Source: JBFFXF01 sp041569895 (GTDB taxonomy: Bacteria; Planctomycetota; UBA8108; JACQVS01). Taken from it: a stretch of 33,505 bases of DNA. The stretch's first letter is position 1. Every line of letters starts with the position of its first letter. Shown in pieces: positions 25,418 to 32,325 of the stretch. Under the pieces are notes generated by a model. It had not been told where the DNA came from. It saw only the letters and a list, made by a program, of their open reading frames with translations, and searched no databases. The stretch covers positions 1 through 33,505 of the forward strand of contig JBFFXF010000048.1 in NCBI GenBank assembly GCA_041569895.1, in the 5' to 3' direction. A program made the translations under genes and the position numbers.

Positions 25418-25912
25418 CTACACGACGAGGAAGCTGTCCGGGTCCCTCCACTGCCCCAGCTCCTGCTGGAACTTCCTGCCCTTGTCGACCTCGATCTGGC
25501 CGTCGCTGGCGAGCCCGATCTTGAAGCGCTCGAGCGGCCGGGGCGCGGGACCCTCGAAGTTGACGCCGGTCGGATAAAAGCCGCTCCCGTGGCACGGGCA
25601 CTTGAACTTGCTCTCGGCGGAAAGCCAGTTCGGCGTGCACCCGAGGTGCGTGCAGACCGTGCTCAGGATGAAGATCTTTTCGGGATCGCGCACCACCCAG
25701 ATCTGGAAGGCGTCCTTCCATTTCTCGTCGACGCCGATCCCGTAGTCGCTCGGCGGGCCGATCTTGAACTTCGTCGGCGGCTCGAAGAGATCGTTGGGGA
25801 AGAAGAACCGGGCGGTCGCGATCAACCCGGCAACGCTCGCCGCCGTGAAGAGCGTCCAGCCCGTCGCGACGCTCTCGATGAACGATCTCCGGGTCTGGGT
25901 GTCGGTCGCCAT
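25418..25912 (-). CDS. Rieske iron-sulfur protein
   Basis: A 164-residue 2Fe-2S subunit of the quinol:cytochrome c oxidoreductase. The N-terminus (TRRSFIESVATGWTLFTAASVAGLIATARFF) is a single anchor with a Tat-like TRRSF motif. Box 1 is C87-T-H89-L-G-C92 and box 2 is C105-P-C107-H108-G-S, giving both cluster ligands and the disulfide cysteines. GGAG precedes ATG 25912 by 9 bases. It is the second gene of the operon, 46 bases after the HEAT-repeat gene. Confidence 0.95.
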   Translation of the reverse strand: MATDTQTRRSFIESVATGWTLFTAASVAGLIATARFFFPNDLFEPPTKFKIGPPSDYGIGVDEKWKDAFQIWVVRDPEKIFILSTVCTHLGCTPNWLSAESKFKCPCHGSGFYPTGVNFEGPAPRPLERFKIGLASDGQIEVDKGRKFQQELGQWRDPDSFLVV

Positions 25913-25958
25913 CGGTTGCTCTCCGTTCGAGGCGCCGCGTCCCGCGGTCGTCGCGACC

Positions 25959-26948
25959 TCAGGAAGCGTTGCGCGCCTTCATGTGCTTGAGGTACTTGAA
26001 TACGGCGTTGCGGACCTTCGCGCTCGGATCGTTCTCGAGTGACTTGATCTGGTCGCGAGCCCCCTCGTCCGAGATCGACGTCAGCGCCTCGACGGCGCGC
26101 GCCAGCCACACCGCCTGATCATCGATGCTCTTGACGTATCGACCGAGGTACTCCCGCTCCAGCATGCGGTGGAGGACGCGCTCCCCGGATGCATCGTCGA
26201 AGTCGGTCGCCAGCGTGATGGCGGCGTTCCAGGAGACCGTCCACTCGTCGAGGAGGGATTCCCGGAACGTCGTCCTGATGGTCCCGCGCAGCTCGTCGTG
26301 CTCTCCGCCGCGCAGCGCGTGCGCGAGGTTGGCGAGGGAGATCAGGGCGTGCAGTCGAACTTCCCAGCGATCCGGACCGCGAGCGCCGGCGATCTCCTCG
26401 ATCAGCGGCTCGACGGCCCGCGGCGAGCCCGACAGCCCGAGGCCGCGCATGATGTTGACGCGCTCCCCGTCGGTCACGTCTTTCTTGCCGATCGATCGCA
26501 GCAGCTCCTCGAGCGCCAGCGACTCCTCGCCCGCGCGGCCGAGCGCCTCGATCAGGAACGTGCGCAGATTCGACTCCCGGGTGTCGTGCAGGATGCGGAT
26601 CAGGTGTCGCGTGTCCTCGGCGGTGAACTTCTTGCCCTCCTCCTCGAGCTCGCCCGCGCGCAGGGCGAGCGCGAACGCCGGCTGGTCCTTGCGCCAGCTC
26701 GTCTGGATCTCCGTGAGGATGTCGGACACCGAGCGGGACTCCTCCACCGAGGCCCGGAAAAACACGATGATGAGCACCGCGATGAGGACGACGACGAGCG
26801 GGAAGATGACGAACTGCGGCAGGTTTTCGAAGAAGGACGGCGAGCTCACCGACGTCGGCTGCTCCTCGGGACCGCGTTCAACGCCGGTCTCCGCGGACGA
26901 GGCGCGCCGTCCCTCGGCCCCCGGGGACTGGTCCTGCGGATCAGCCAT
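25959..26948 (-). CDS. Membrane-anchored HEAT-repeat-like protein, first gene of the complex III operon
   Basis: A 329-residue protein starting MADPQDQSPG at ATG 26948. An acidic/Ser-rich N-terminal tail and one transmembrane helix (about 43-64, FVIFPLVVVLIAVLIIVFF) are followed by alpha-helical repeats typical of HEAT or PBS-lyase families (LRTFLIEALGRAGEES, AVEPLIEEIAG, WEVRLHALISLANLAHAL, KVRNAVFKYLKHMK). No catalytic motif is seen. The position ahead of the Rieske and cytochrome b genes suggests a scaffold or assembly role for the complex; this is inference. A TTG start nine codons upstream is possible but less likely. Confidence 0.8.
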   Translation of the reverse strand: MADPQDQSPGAEGRRASSAETGVERGPEEQPTSVSSPSFFENLPQFVIFPLVVVLIAVLIIVFFRASVEESRSVSDILTEIQTSWRKDQPAFALALRAGELEEEGKKFTAEDTRHLIRILHDTRESNLRTFLIEALGRAGEESLALEELLRSIGKKDVTDGERVNIMRGLGLSGSPRAVEPLIEEIAGARGPDRWEVRLHALISLANLAHALRGGEHDELRGTIRTTFRESLLDEWTVSWNAAITLATDFDDASGERVLHRMLEREYLGRYVKSIDDQAVWLARAVEALTSISDEGARDQIKSLENDPSAKVRNAVFKYLKHMKARNAS

Positions 26949-27313
26949 GTGGCAATGTGAAAGGTGTGTTCGCAAGCTACGTTAGAACGCAGCTGCCTTC
27001 TGTCAGAGATCCTCGCCGAATTATAGATTTTCACCCCCCCGGGTCAACCGTGAATCGCACCGCCCGACCGGATGCGACAATAAGCCGCACCGCGACGCGC
27101 CGCCCCGATGCGACGCGCGGACGGGCCGGAAATCGCCGGCCGGCGCGCGGCCTCGCTCGAAAACCAGGTTTGGCGTTTGGAAATTGCACCGATCCGTCCG
27201 AAAAACAGAGGAGCGGGAGGGGTGATGCTGCGTCTGGTGTGTTCTCGTCGCCACCGTTCGCCCGCGTCGACCGGCATGGCGTGCCGGGGCGCCGGCGAGG
27301 GAGAGGAGAGCTT
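26949..27313. other. Divergent intergenic region between the complex III operon and the pseudo-ATPase gene
   Basis: No gene is supported. It contains the strong minus-strand promoter at 27020-27047. The plus-strand half (27060-27300) is very GC-rich with palindromic GGCCGGAAATCGCCGGCC at about 27124-27141. It has no hexamer array or inverted-arm element, unlike most other spaces of this size here. A promoter for the plus-strand gene could not be assigned. Confidence 0.6.
27020..27047 (-). promoter_or_regulatory. Sigma-70-type promoter of the complex III operon
   Basis: On the minus strand TTGACC (27047-27042) and a perfect TATAAT (27025-27020) are separated by 16 bases. The first start codon of the operon is 71 bases downstream. 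This is the best promoter match in the window. Confidence 0.65.
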
Positions 27314-29155
27314 TTGTCCGGTCCCAACGTACTGCAGCGAGTCGGCTCGGTGCGCCGTGCCGCCGGCGCTGTCGTCGCGTTCCTGCGGTCGGCTCCGCCG
27401 CTGGCGCTGATCAAGCCGCTCGTCCTGGCGCTCTTCGTCGTCGATCTCGTCTTCGTGCGCGCGCCATGGACGATGTGGGTCGAGTTCCTGCTCGCCGGCG
27501 CCGTGATCCTGCTCGGACGGGAGGTGCTCGAGCGGGCCTCGCAGGCCGTCAGCCGCCGCCGTCTCGACGGCCACGTGGCGCTCGCGGCCGCGGCGTGCGG
27601 CGCGTTCGGATACAGCTTCCTCACCACGCTCCTCGGAACCGCGGGACGCCTCGGCGAGGCGTTCGCCATCGACGTCGTCGGCGATCGCGTCGTTCCGGGC
27701 CTCTACTTCACCACGTCGGCGACGCTGGTGCTCGCCGGCCTGCTGGCGCAGCGGCTGCTCGAGCGGTGCGAGTCATCTCTCACGGAGCGCCTCGCGGGGA
27801 TCGCGTCGGGCGCGGACGCATCGCCGCGCTCCGGGCCGCCGGCGCCCGCGCCGTTCGGCGACCCGGACTCGCACGCGGCTCCCGATCGCTGGAGTCGGTG
27901 GTGGCGCATCGTCACCGGTCTCGTCGCGAGTGTTGCCGTGGTCCTCGCCATCGTCGTCGCCGTCCGGGACGGCGGCATCCTCGACGACGCGCTCGTCGGG
28001 CTCTCGATCGGATTGCTGGTGGCCGCGGCGCCCTACGGCGTCCCGGCCTTCCTGGCGGTCTTTCGCAAGGTCGGCGCCGTGCGCGTCGCGGTGCGCGGCG
28101 GGCGCTTTCGTGATCCCGCCTTCCTCGATCGGCTCGCCCGCACGAACATGCTCGTCTTCCGCCACGCCACGTCGCTGACCACCGGCTGTCCGCAGGTCAC
28201 TGACGTCCTGCCGACCCAGCCGGGCGTCTCGGCCGACGAGATGCTCTACCTCGCCTCGGCGCTCATCTACCGAACCGACCATCCCGCGCGCGACGCGATC
28301 CTGCTGAGGTCATCCGAGATCTGCCGGACGCTGCCGCACATCAAGGAGTATCGCTTCATCGCCGGTCGCGGCATCCGCGCCATGTACCAGGGCGAGGAGA
28401 TCATCCTCGGCAACCTGCGCTACCTCTCCGACCGCGACATCGACTTCAGTGACGTCCGCGAACGCCTCGACGCCCTGGCGTCCGAGGGGAAGACCGTCCT
28501 GCTGCTCACCAAGGGCGAGACCGTCTCCGGGATCATTGCCGTCGCGGACGACGTGCGCAACGAGGCGCGGGACGCCATCGAGGTCCTGCGTCGCCTCCGC
28601 ATCCGCACGCTGCTCATCTCCGGCGACCACTCGGCCACCGTCGAGGTCCTCCGCCGCGAGGTCGGCCTCGACGACGCCCGCGGCGAGCTGACCCGCGAGG
28701 AGCTCCTCCGCGTCATCGACGAGTTGCGCGACGAGGGGAAGCGGGTCTCCATGGTCGCGAGCGACGACTTCGACGTGCCGACGCTGACGCGCCTCGAGAT
28801 CGGCATCGTCTTCGCGCGCGACGCGAGCGAGACCCCCCGGAGCGACGAGGTGCGCCTCCGCGGCGACGACCTCCGCGAGGTGCCCGCGCTCCTGCGCATC
28901 GCCCGGCAGACACGGGCGGCGCTCCGACGCTCCTCGATCACGCTCGCCCTCTGCCAGACGGCCCTCCTCGCCCTGCTGCTGGCCCCCTTCGCGGCCCCCG
29001 ACCTCGGCGGCGTCCTGCTGACCGGCGCGCACCGCGCCCACTGGGCCGCCGGCCTCGGGTTCCTCGCAGCGATCCTCCCGGCGGTCCTGGCGCGCCTGGC
29101 GCTCTGGCGGGTGCCGAGGTGGCCGTCACCACCGGGCCCCGGGTCGGAGAGATAG
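27314..29155 (+). CDS. Degenerate P1B-type (copper-ATPase-like) protein lacking catalytic residues
   Basis: I place the start at TTG 27314, because AGGAG at 27304-27308 precedes it by 5 bases and the first helix follows. The 613-residue product has eight hydrophobic segments arranged like CopA/FixI (two, two, two, then two after the cytoplasmic domains). Key motifs are altered: the phosphorylation motif DKTGTLTTG reads RHATSLTTG (283-291, catalytic Asp replaced by Arg); the metal-site CPC reads PYG (240-242); GDGxNDAPAL reads ASDDFDVPTL (482-491); TGD reads SGD (436-438). The actuator domain with TGE, normally about 110-130 residues between helices 4 and 5, is reduced to a 50-residue Pro/Ala-rich linker. 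The nucleotide-binding domain keeps HP (323-324) and GRGIRAM. It should not pump ions by the P-type cycle; a sensor, scaffold or assembly role is possible. No frameshift or stop is present, so it looks selected. Confidence 0.85.
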   Translation: MSGPNVLQRVGSVRRAAGAVVAFLRSAPPLALIKPLVLALFVVDLVFVRAPWTMWVEFLLAGAVILLGREVLERASQAVSRRRLDGHVALAAAACGAFGYSFLTTLLGTAGRLGEAFAIDVVGDRVVPGLYFTTSATLVLAGLLAQRLLERCESSLTERLAGIASGADASPRSGPPAPAPFGDPDSHAAPDRWSRWWRIVTGLVASVAVVLAIVVAVRDGGILDDALVGLSIGLLVAAAPYGVPAFLAVFRKVGAVRVAVRGGRFRDPAFLDRLARTNMLVFRHATSLTTGCPQVTDVLPTQPGVSADEMLYLASALIYRTDHPARDAILLRSSEICRTLPHIKEYRFIAGRGIRAMYQGEEIILGNLRYLSDRDIDFSDVRERLDALASEGKTVLLLTKGETVSGIIAVADDVRNEARDAIEVLRRLRIRTLLISGDHSATVEVLRREVGLDDARGELTREELLRVIDELRDEGKRVSMVASDDFDVPTLTRLEIGIVFARDASETPRSDEVRLRGDDLREVPALLRIARQTRAALRRSSITLALCQTALLALLLAPFAAPDLGGVLLTGAHRAHWAAGLGFLAAILPAVLARLALWRVPRWPSPPGPGSER

Positions 29156-29158
29156 CGC

Positions 29159-29207
29159 GTACCGTACCCGTTCCCGTTCCCGTACCCGTGCCCGTTCCCG
29201 TGCCCGC
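29159..29207 (+). repeat. GTACCC/GTTCCC/GTGCCC hexamer array
   Basis: About eight hexamers start 4 bases after the upstream stop codon. They are C-rich on the coding strand, with G3N3 on the complement. This placement right behind a stop codon repeats that at 14130 and 17914. Confidence 0.88.
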
Positions 29208-29216
29208 GGGCTCGTC

Positions 29217-29270
29217 GAGACAGAGACCAGAGACCAGAGACCAGAGATCGGAGACCAGAGGTCAGAGATT
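29217..29270 (+). repeat. GACCAGA-type 7-bp repeats
   Basis: GACCAGA is repeated about three times in tandem (29225-29246) and followed by degenerate units (GATCGGA, GACCAGAGGTCAGAGA). A degenerate reverse-complement relative lies at about 30868-30905, on the other side of the aminotransferase gene. Confidence 0.8.
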
Positions 29271-29396
29271 GGGTCGAGATTTGTCAGCTCGCTCGAGCCG
29301 TCGGACGGACTTTCCTCCTTTCACCGTCTTCCTGCGTTCCTCCTGGATCCGTCGCAGAGTCTCGCGGGCGGAGTGGAGAAGCCATTCCGGGACGGG
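29271..29396 (+). repeat. Inverted-arm element, copy 4 (right half only)
   Basis: Contains the centre (GCTCGCTCGAGCCGTCG at 29289-29305), the right arm (TTTCCTCCTTTCACC, TTCCTGCGTTCCTCCTGG to 29344) and the outer flank GGATCCGTCGCAGAGTCTCG. It lacks the left arm, which is replaced by the GACCAGA repeats. The match to 7150-7233 is clear over about 80 bases. Confidence 0.75.
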
Positions 29397-29439
29397 GTCC
29401 GGCACCGGGAGAGAGCATCGCGAATCCGGCCCGGGGAGC

Positions 29440-29445
29440 TATAAT
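29440..29445 (+). promoter_or_regulatory. Perfect -10 box adjacent to the aminotransferase start
   Basis: TATAAT ends 9 bases before ATG 29455, so transcription would begin at or within a few bases of the start codon, implying a leaderless or near-leaderless message. No clear -35 hexamer is present 16-18 bases upstream. Confidence 0.45.
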
Positions 29446-29454
29446 CGACGGTTC

Positions 29455-30795
29455 ATGACTGCCAAACGCACCGAGTCACAAACCGGATCCGCGACGCGGC
29501 CCTCGTCGCGGGCGCGGTCGCGACCCGCACGGCCCGCCGAGGAGCCGGCGCCCGCGGCGGCGGCCGGGTCGCCCACTCCGGAGCCCGCTCCGGGTGACGC
29601 GCCGGTCGTCCGTCTCAGCGATCGGATGTCGCGCCTGCCGCCCTATCTCTTCAGCCGCATCAACGCGCTGAAGGCCGAGAAACGGCGCGCCGGGGTCGAC
29701 ATCATCGACATGGCGATGGGGAACCCCACCGACCCGACGCCGGAGAAGATCGTCGAGAAGCTGTGCGAGGTGGTTCGCGATCCGCGCAACCACCGCTACT
29801 CGACGGCCACCGGGATCTACAACCTCCGGCGCGAGATCGCCAAGTTCTACGACGCGAACCACGACGTCGCGCTCGACCCGGAGGACGAAGTGGTGTGCAC
29901 CATCGGCTCGAAGGAGGGCTTCAGCCACCTCTGCCTGGCGGTGATCGGGCCCGGCGACACGGCGATCGTGCCGACGCCGTCGTACCCCATCCACAGCTAC
30001 GGCGTCGTGCTCGCCGGCGGCAGCTACCTGGGGATTCCGGTCTTCGACGACGAGGATTTCCTGCGGCGCATCGACGAGACGTGCCGCACCCACTTCCCGC
30101 GCCCCAAGGTGCTCTTCATCAACTATCCGCACAACCCGACGGCGCACACGGTGGAGCCGGATTTCTTCGTCGAGGTCGTCAAGCTCGCCCGCCGGCACGA
30201 GCTCATCGTCGTCCACGACTTCGCCTACGGCGGCATCGCGTTCGACGGCTACCGTCCGCCGAGCTTCCTCGCGACGCCCGGCGCCAAGGAGGTCGGCGTC
30301 GAGTTCACCACCATGTCGAAGAGCTTCAACATGGCGGGGTGGCGCATCGGCTACTGCTGCGGGAACCGTCACGTGATCGACGGTCTCATCCGGGTCAAGG
30401 GCTACTACGACTACGGCATCTTCCAGGCGATCCAGATCGCCTCGATCATCGGCATCCGCGAGTGCGCCGACTTCCCCCGACGCCAGTCCGAGCGCTACCG
30501 GAGCCGCCGCGACGCGCTCATCGACGGCCTGCGGCTCGGCGGCTGGACCGACTTCGACGTGCCGCGCGCCGGCATGTTCCTCTGGGCGCGGCTGCCGGAG
30601 GAGTTCCGCGACATGGGGTCGATGGAATTCGCCATGCGCCTGATGGAGGACGCCGAGGTCGCCGTCTCCCCCGGAATCGGCTTCGGCCCGGAGGGCGAGG
30701 GCGCGGTCCGCATGGCGCTGATCGAAAACCGCCAGCGCCTCCAGCAGGCCGCCCGCCAGATCCGCCGCGCCTTCACCCGCTGGCGAGGGGCGTGA
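29455..30795 (+). CDS. Class I/II PLP-dependent aminotransferase (AlaC-like)
   Basis: A 446-residue fold-type I aminotransferase. PLP lysine K289 lies in TTMSKSFNMAGWRIG; D255 and Y258 (HDFAYGG) contact the cofactor; NYPHNPTA supplies the substrate-binding Asn. The block KGYYDYGIFQAIQ resembles AlaC (glutamate-pyruvate aminotransferase) and related LL-diaminopimelate aminotransferase-like enzymes. The first 50 residues are a low-complexity Ala/Pro/Arg extension not found in the family core. If the message is leaderless (TATAAT 10 bases upstream), ATG 29455 is correct; otherwise M59 or a nearby codon could be used. It is flanked on both sides by repeat mosaics. Confidence 0.9.
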   Translation: MTAKRTESQTGSATRPSSRARSRPARPAEEPAPAAAAGSPTPEPAPGDAPVVRLSDRMSRLPPYLFSRINALKAEKRRAGVDIIDMAMGNPTDPTPEKIVEKLCEVVRDPRNHRYSTATGIYNLRREIAKFYDANHDVALDPEDEVVCTIGSKEGFSHLCLAVIGPGDTAIVPTPSYPIHSYGVVLAGGSYLGIPVFDDEDFLRRIDETCRTHFPRPKVLFINYPHNPTAHTVEPDFFVEVVKLARRHELIVVHDFAYGGIAFDGYRPPSFLATPGAKEVGVEFTTMSKSFNMAGWRIGYCCGNRHVIDGLIRVKGYYDYGIFQAIQIASIIGIRECADFPRRQSERYRSRRDALIDGLRLGGWTDFDVPRAGMFLWARLPEEFRDMGSMEFAMRLMEDAEVAVSPGIGFGPEGEGAVRMALIENRQRLQQAARQIRRAFTRWRGA

Positions 30796-31127
<332 letters not shown>

Positions 31128-31128
31128 A

Positions 31129-31186
31129 GACAATTTGTCGCACCCCTCCAATGTCGCTTGACACCATCTCGGGGCCTTCCTATCTT
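31129..31186 (+). promoter_or_regulatory. Promoter and palindrome upstream of the cupredoxin-coxA operon
   Basis: TTGACA (31158-31163) and TATCTT (31181-31186) are exactly 17 bases apart, a good sigma-70-type promoter about 240 bases before the first start codon. The 11-bp palindrome GACAATTTGTC (31129-31139) lies 18 bases upstream of the -35 and is a candidate regulator site. The rest of the leader (31187-31425) has no feature I can name. Confidence 0.5.
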
Positions 31187-31425
31187 CTACGCCTGTTGCC
31201 GGCCGGCCTGGGCCGATCCGGACCCCTCTTTCCGGGCGCGATCCGGAGGAGCCCCGGGCCTGTTTTCCGGGGGGGAATCGATCGTTTCCGCTAAGTTCCC
31301 GTCCATCCCGGCCGATCCAGGAGAGTGAGGGCCCGGGAAACTGCGTGCCCCGGCGCTGGCCGCCGCGATCGCGGCGTGCGCCCGGCCGGTTGTCGCGCAG
31401 GAGGCTCCGTCGGGAGGAAAGGACC

Positions 31426-32268
31426 ATGAAAGGCTTCTTCAAGGGATTCGTGTTCACCGTTGTCCAGTTCGCGGTCGTCATTGCGATTGCCCTGGGACTG
31501 AGCGACTGCGGTGATCAGGGTGGCGGCCACGGGGGCCCCGACGACGGCGGCTCGGGCACCCCGGGCGGCGTCGCCACGCCGGGCGACACGAGCGGCGGCA
31601 CCCCGAAGGCGACGGCCGTCGCCGGACCGGCGACCGCGACCATCAAGGGGATGACCAAGTTCAACGGGACTCCGCCGAAGATGCCGGTGATCCCGATGAA
31701 CGCGGATCCCCTCTGCGTCGAGGTCAACGAGGGCAACCAGGTGCGGCTCGAGCAGGTGGTCGTCGGCGAGAACGGCGAGCTCGAGAACGTCTTCATCTAC
31801 GTCAAGAACCCGCCGCCGGGCGACTACAAGGCGCCGTCGGAGCCGGTGGTCCTCGACCAGAACGGCTGTATTTACCGGCCGCACATCCTCGGCGTCATGG
31901 TCGGCCAGGATATCGAGGTGCGCAACAGCGATAAGTCGAACCACAACATCAACGTGCTGTCGAAGATCCGCCAGGGCTTCAACGTCAACCAGGGCCCGGG
32001 CCAGGCGCCGATCATCAAGAACCTCCGGCGGCCGGAGATGGCGATCGACGTCAAGTGCAACGTCCACCCCTGGATGAACGCGAAGATGTTCTCGATGGAG
32101 CACCCGTTCTTCGGCGTCGCGCGCCAGGGAGGCGCCTTCGAGATCTCCGAGAAGCTGCCGGCGGGGACGTACACCGTCGTCGCCTGGCACGAGAGGTTCG
32201 GCGAGAAGACGCAGGACGTCACGCTCGCCGAAGGCGAGACCAAGGAAGTGACCTTCCAGTTCCCGTGA
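31426..32268 (+). CDS. Exported cupredoxin-like protein upstream of coxA
   Basis: A 280-residue protein; ATG 31426 has GGAGG at 31413-31417, 8 bases upstream. An N-terminal hydrophobic segment (FVFTVVQFAVVIAIALGL) is followed by SDCG, which is not a canonical lipobox, then a Gly/Pro/Thr-rich linker (about 28-65). The body is beta-rich with a type 1 copper-like site: an upstream His (SNHNINVL) and the downstream motif CNVHPWM (Cys, His, Met). The C-terminus (YTVVAWHERFGEKTQDVTLAEGET) resembles a carboxypeptidase-regulatory-like/transthyretin fold. It lacks the CxExC CuA motif, so it is not oxidase subunit II. Its place 57 bases before coxA suggests periplasmic electron or copper transfer to the oxidase. 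Confidence 0.82.
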   Translation: MKGFFKGFVFTVVQFAVVIAIALGLSDCGDQGGGHGGPDDGGSGTPGGVATPGDTSGGTPKATAVAGPATATIKGMTKFNGTPPKMPVIPMNADPLCVEVNEGNQVRLEQVVVGENGELENVFIYVKNPPPGDYKAPSEPVVLDQNGCIYRPHILGVMVGQDIEVRNSDKSNHNINVLSKIRQGFNVNQGPGQAPIIKNLRRPEMAIDVKCNVHPWMNAKMFSMEHPFFGVARQGGAFEISEKLPAGTYTVVAWHERFGEKTQDVTLAEGETKEVTFQFP

Positions 32269-32289
32269 TGGCCCAGTTCCCGTGATGGC
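32256..32289 (+). repeat. Perfect 17-bp tandem duplication across a stop codon
   Basis: CCAGTTCCCGTGATGGC occurs at 32256-32272 and again, without gap, at 32273-32289. The stop codon of the cupredoxin-like gene is the TGA inside the first copy (32266-32268). Confidence 0.9.
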
Positions 32290-32325
32290 ACTGGAGACCG
32301 ATGTCGGAGAGAGAGGACCGACGGC

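Noticed and set aside
26957..27313. Upstream in-frame extension of the pseudo-ATPase
   Set aside because: Overlaps the divergent promoter, is Arg/Pro-rich without homology signal, and a good AGGAG precedes TTG 27314.
31426..32268. Cupredoxin-like gene as oxidase subunit II
   Set aside because: It has a single Cys in CNVHPWM and no CxExC CuA motif, and lacks the two-helix hairpin of CoxB.
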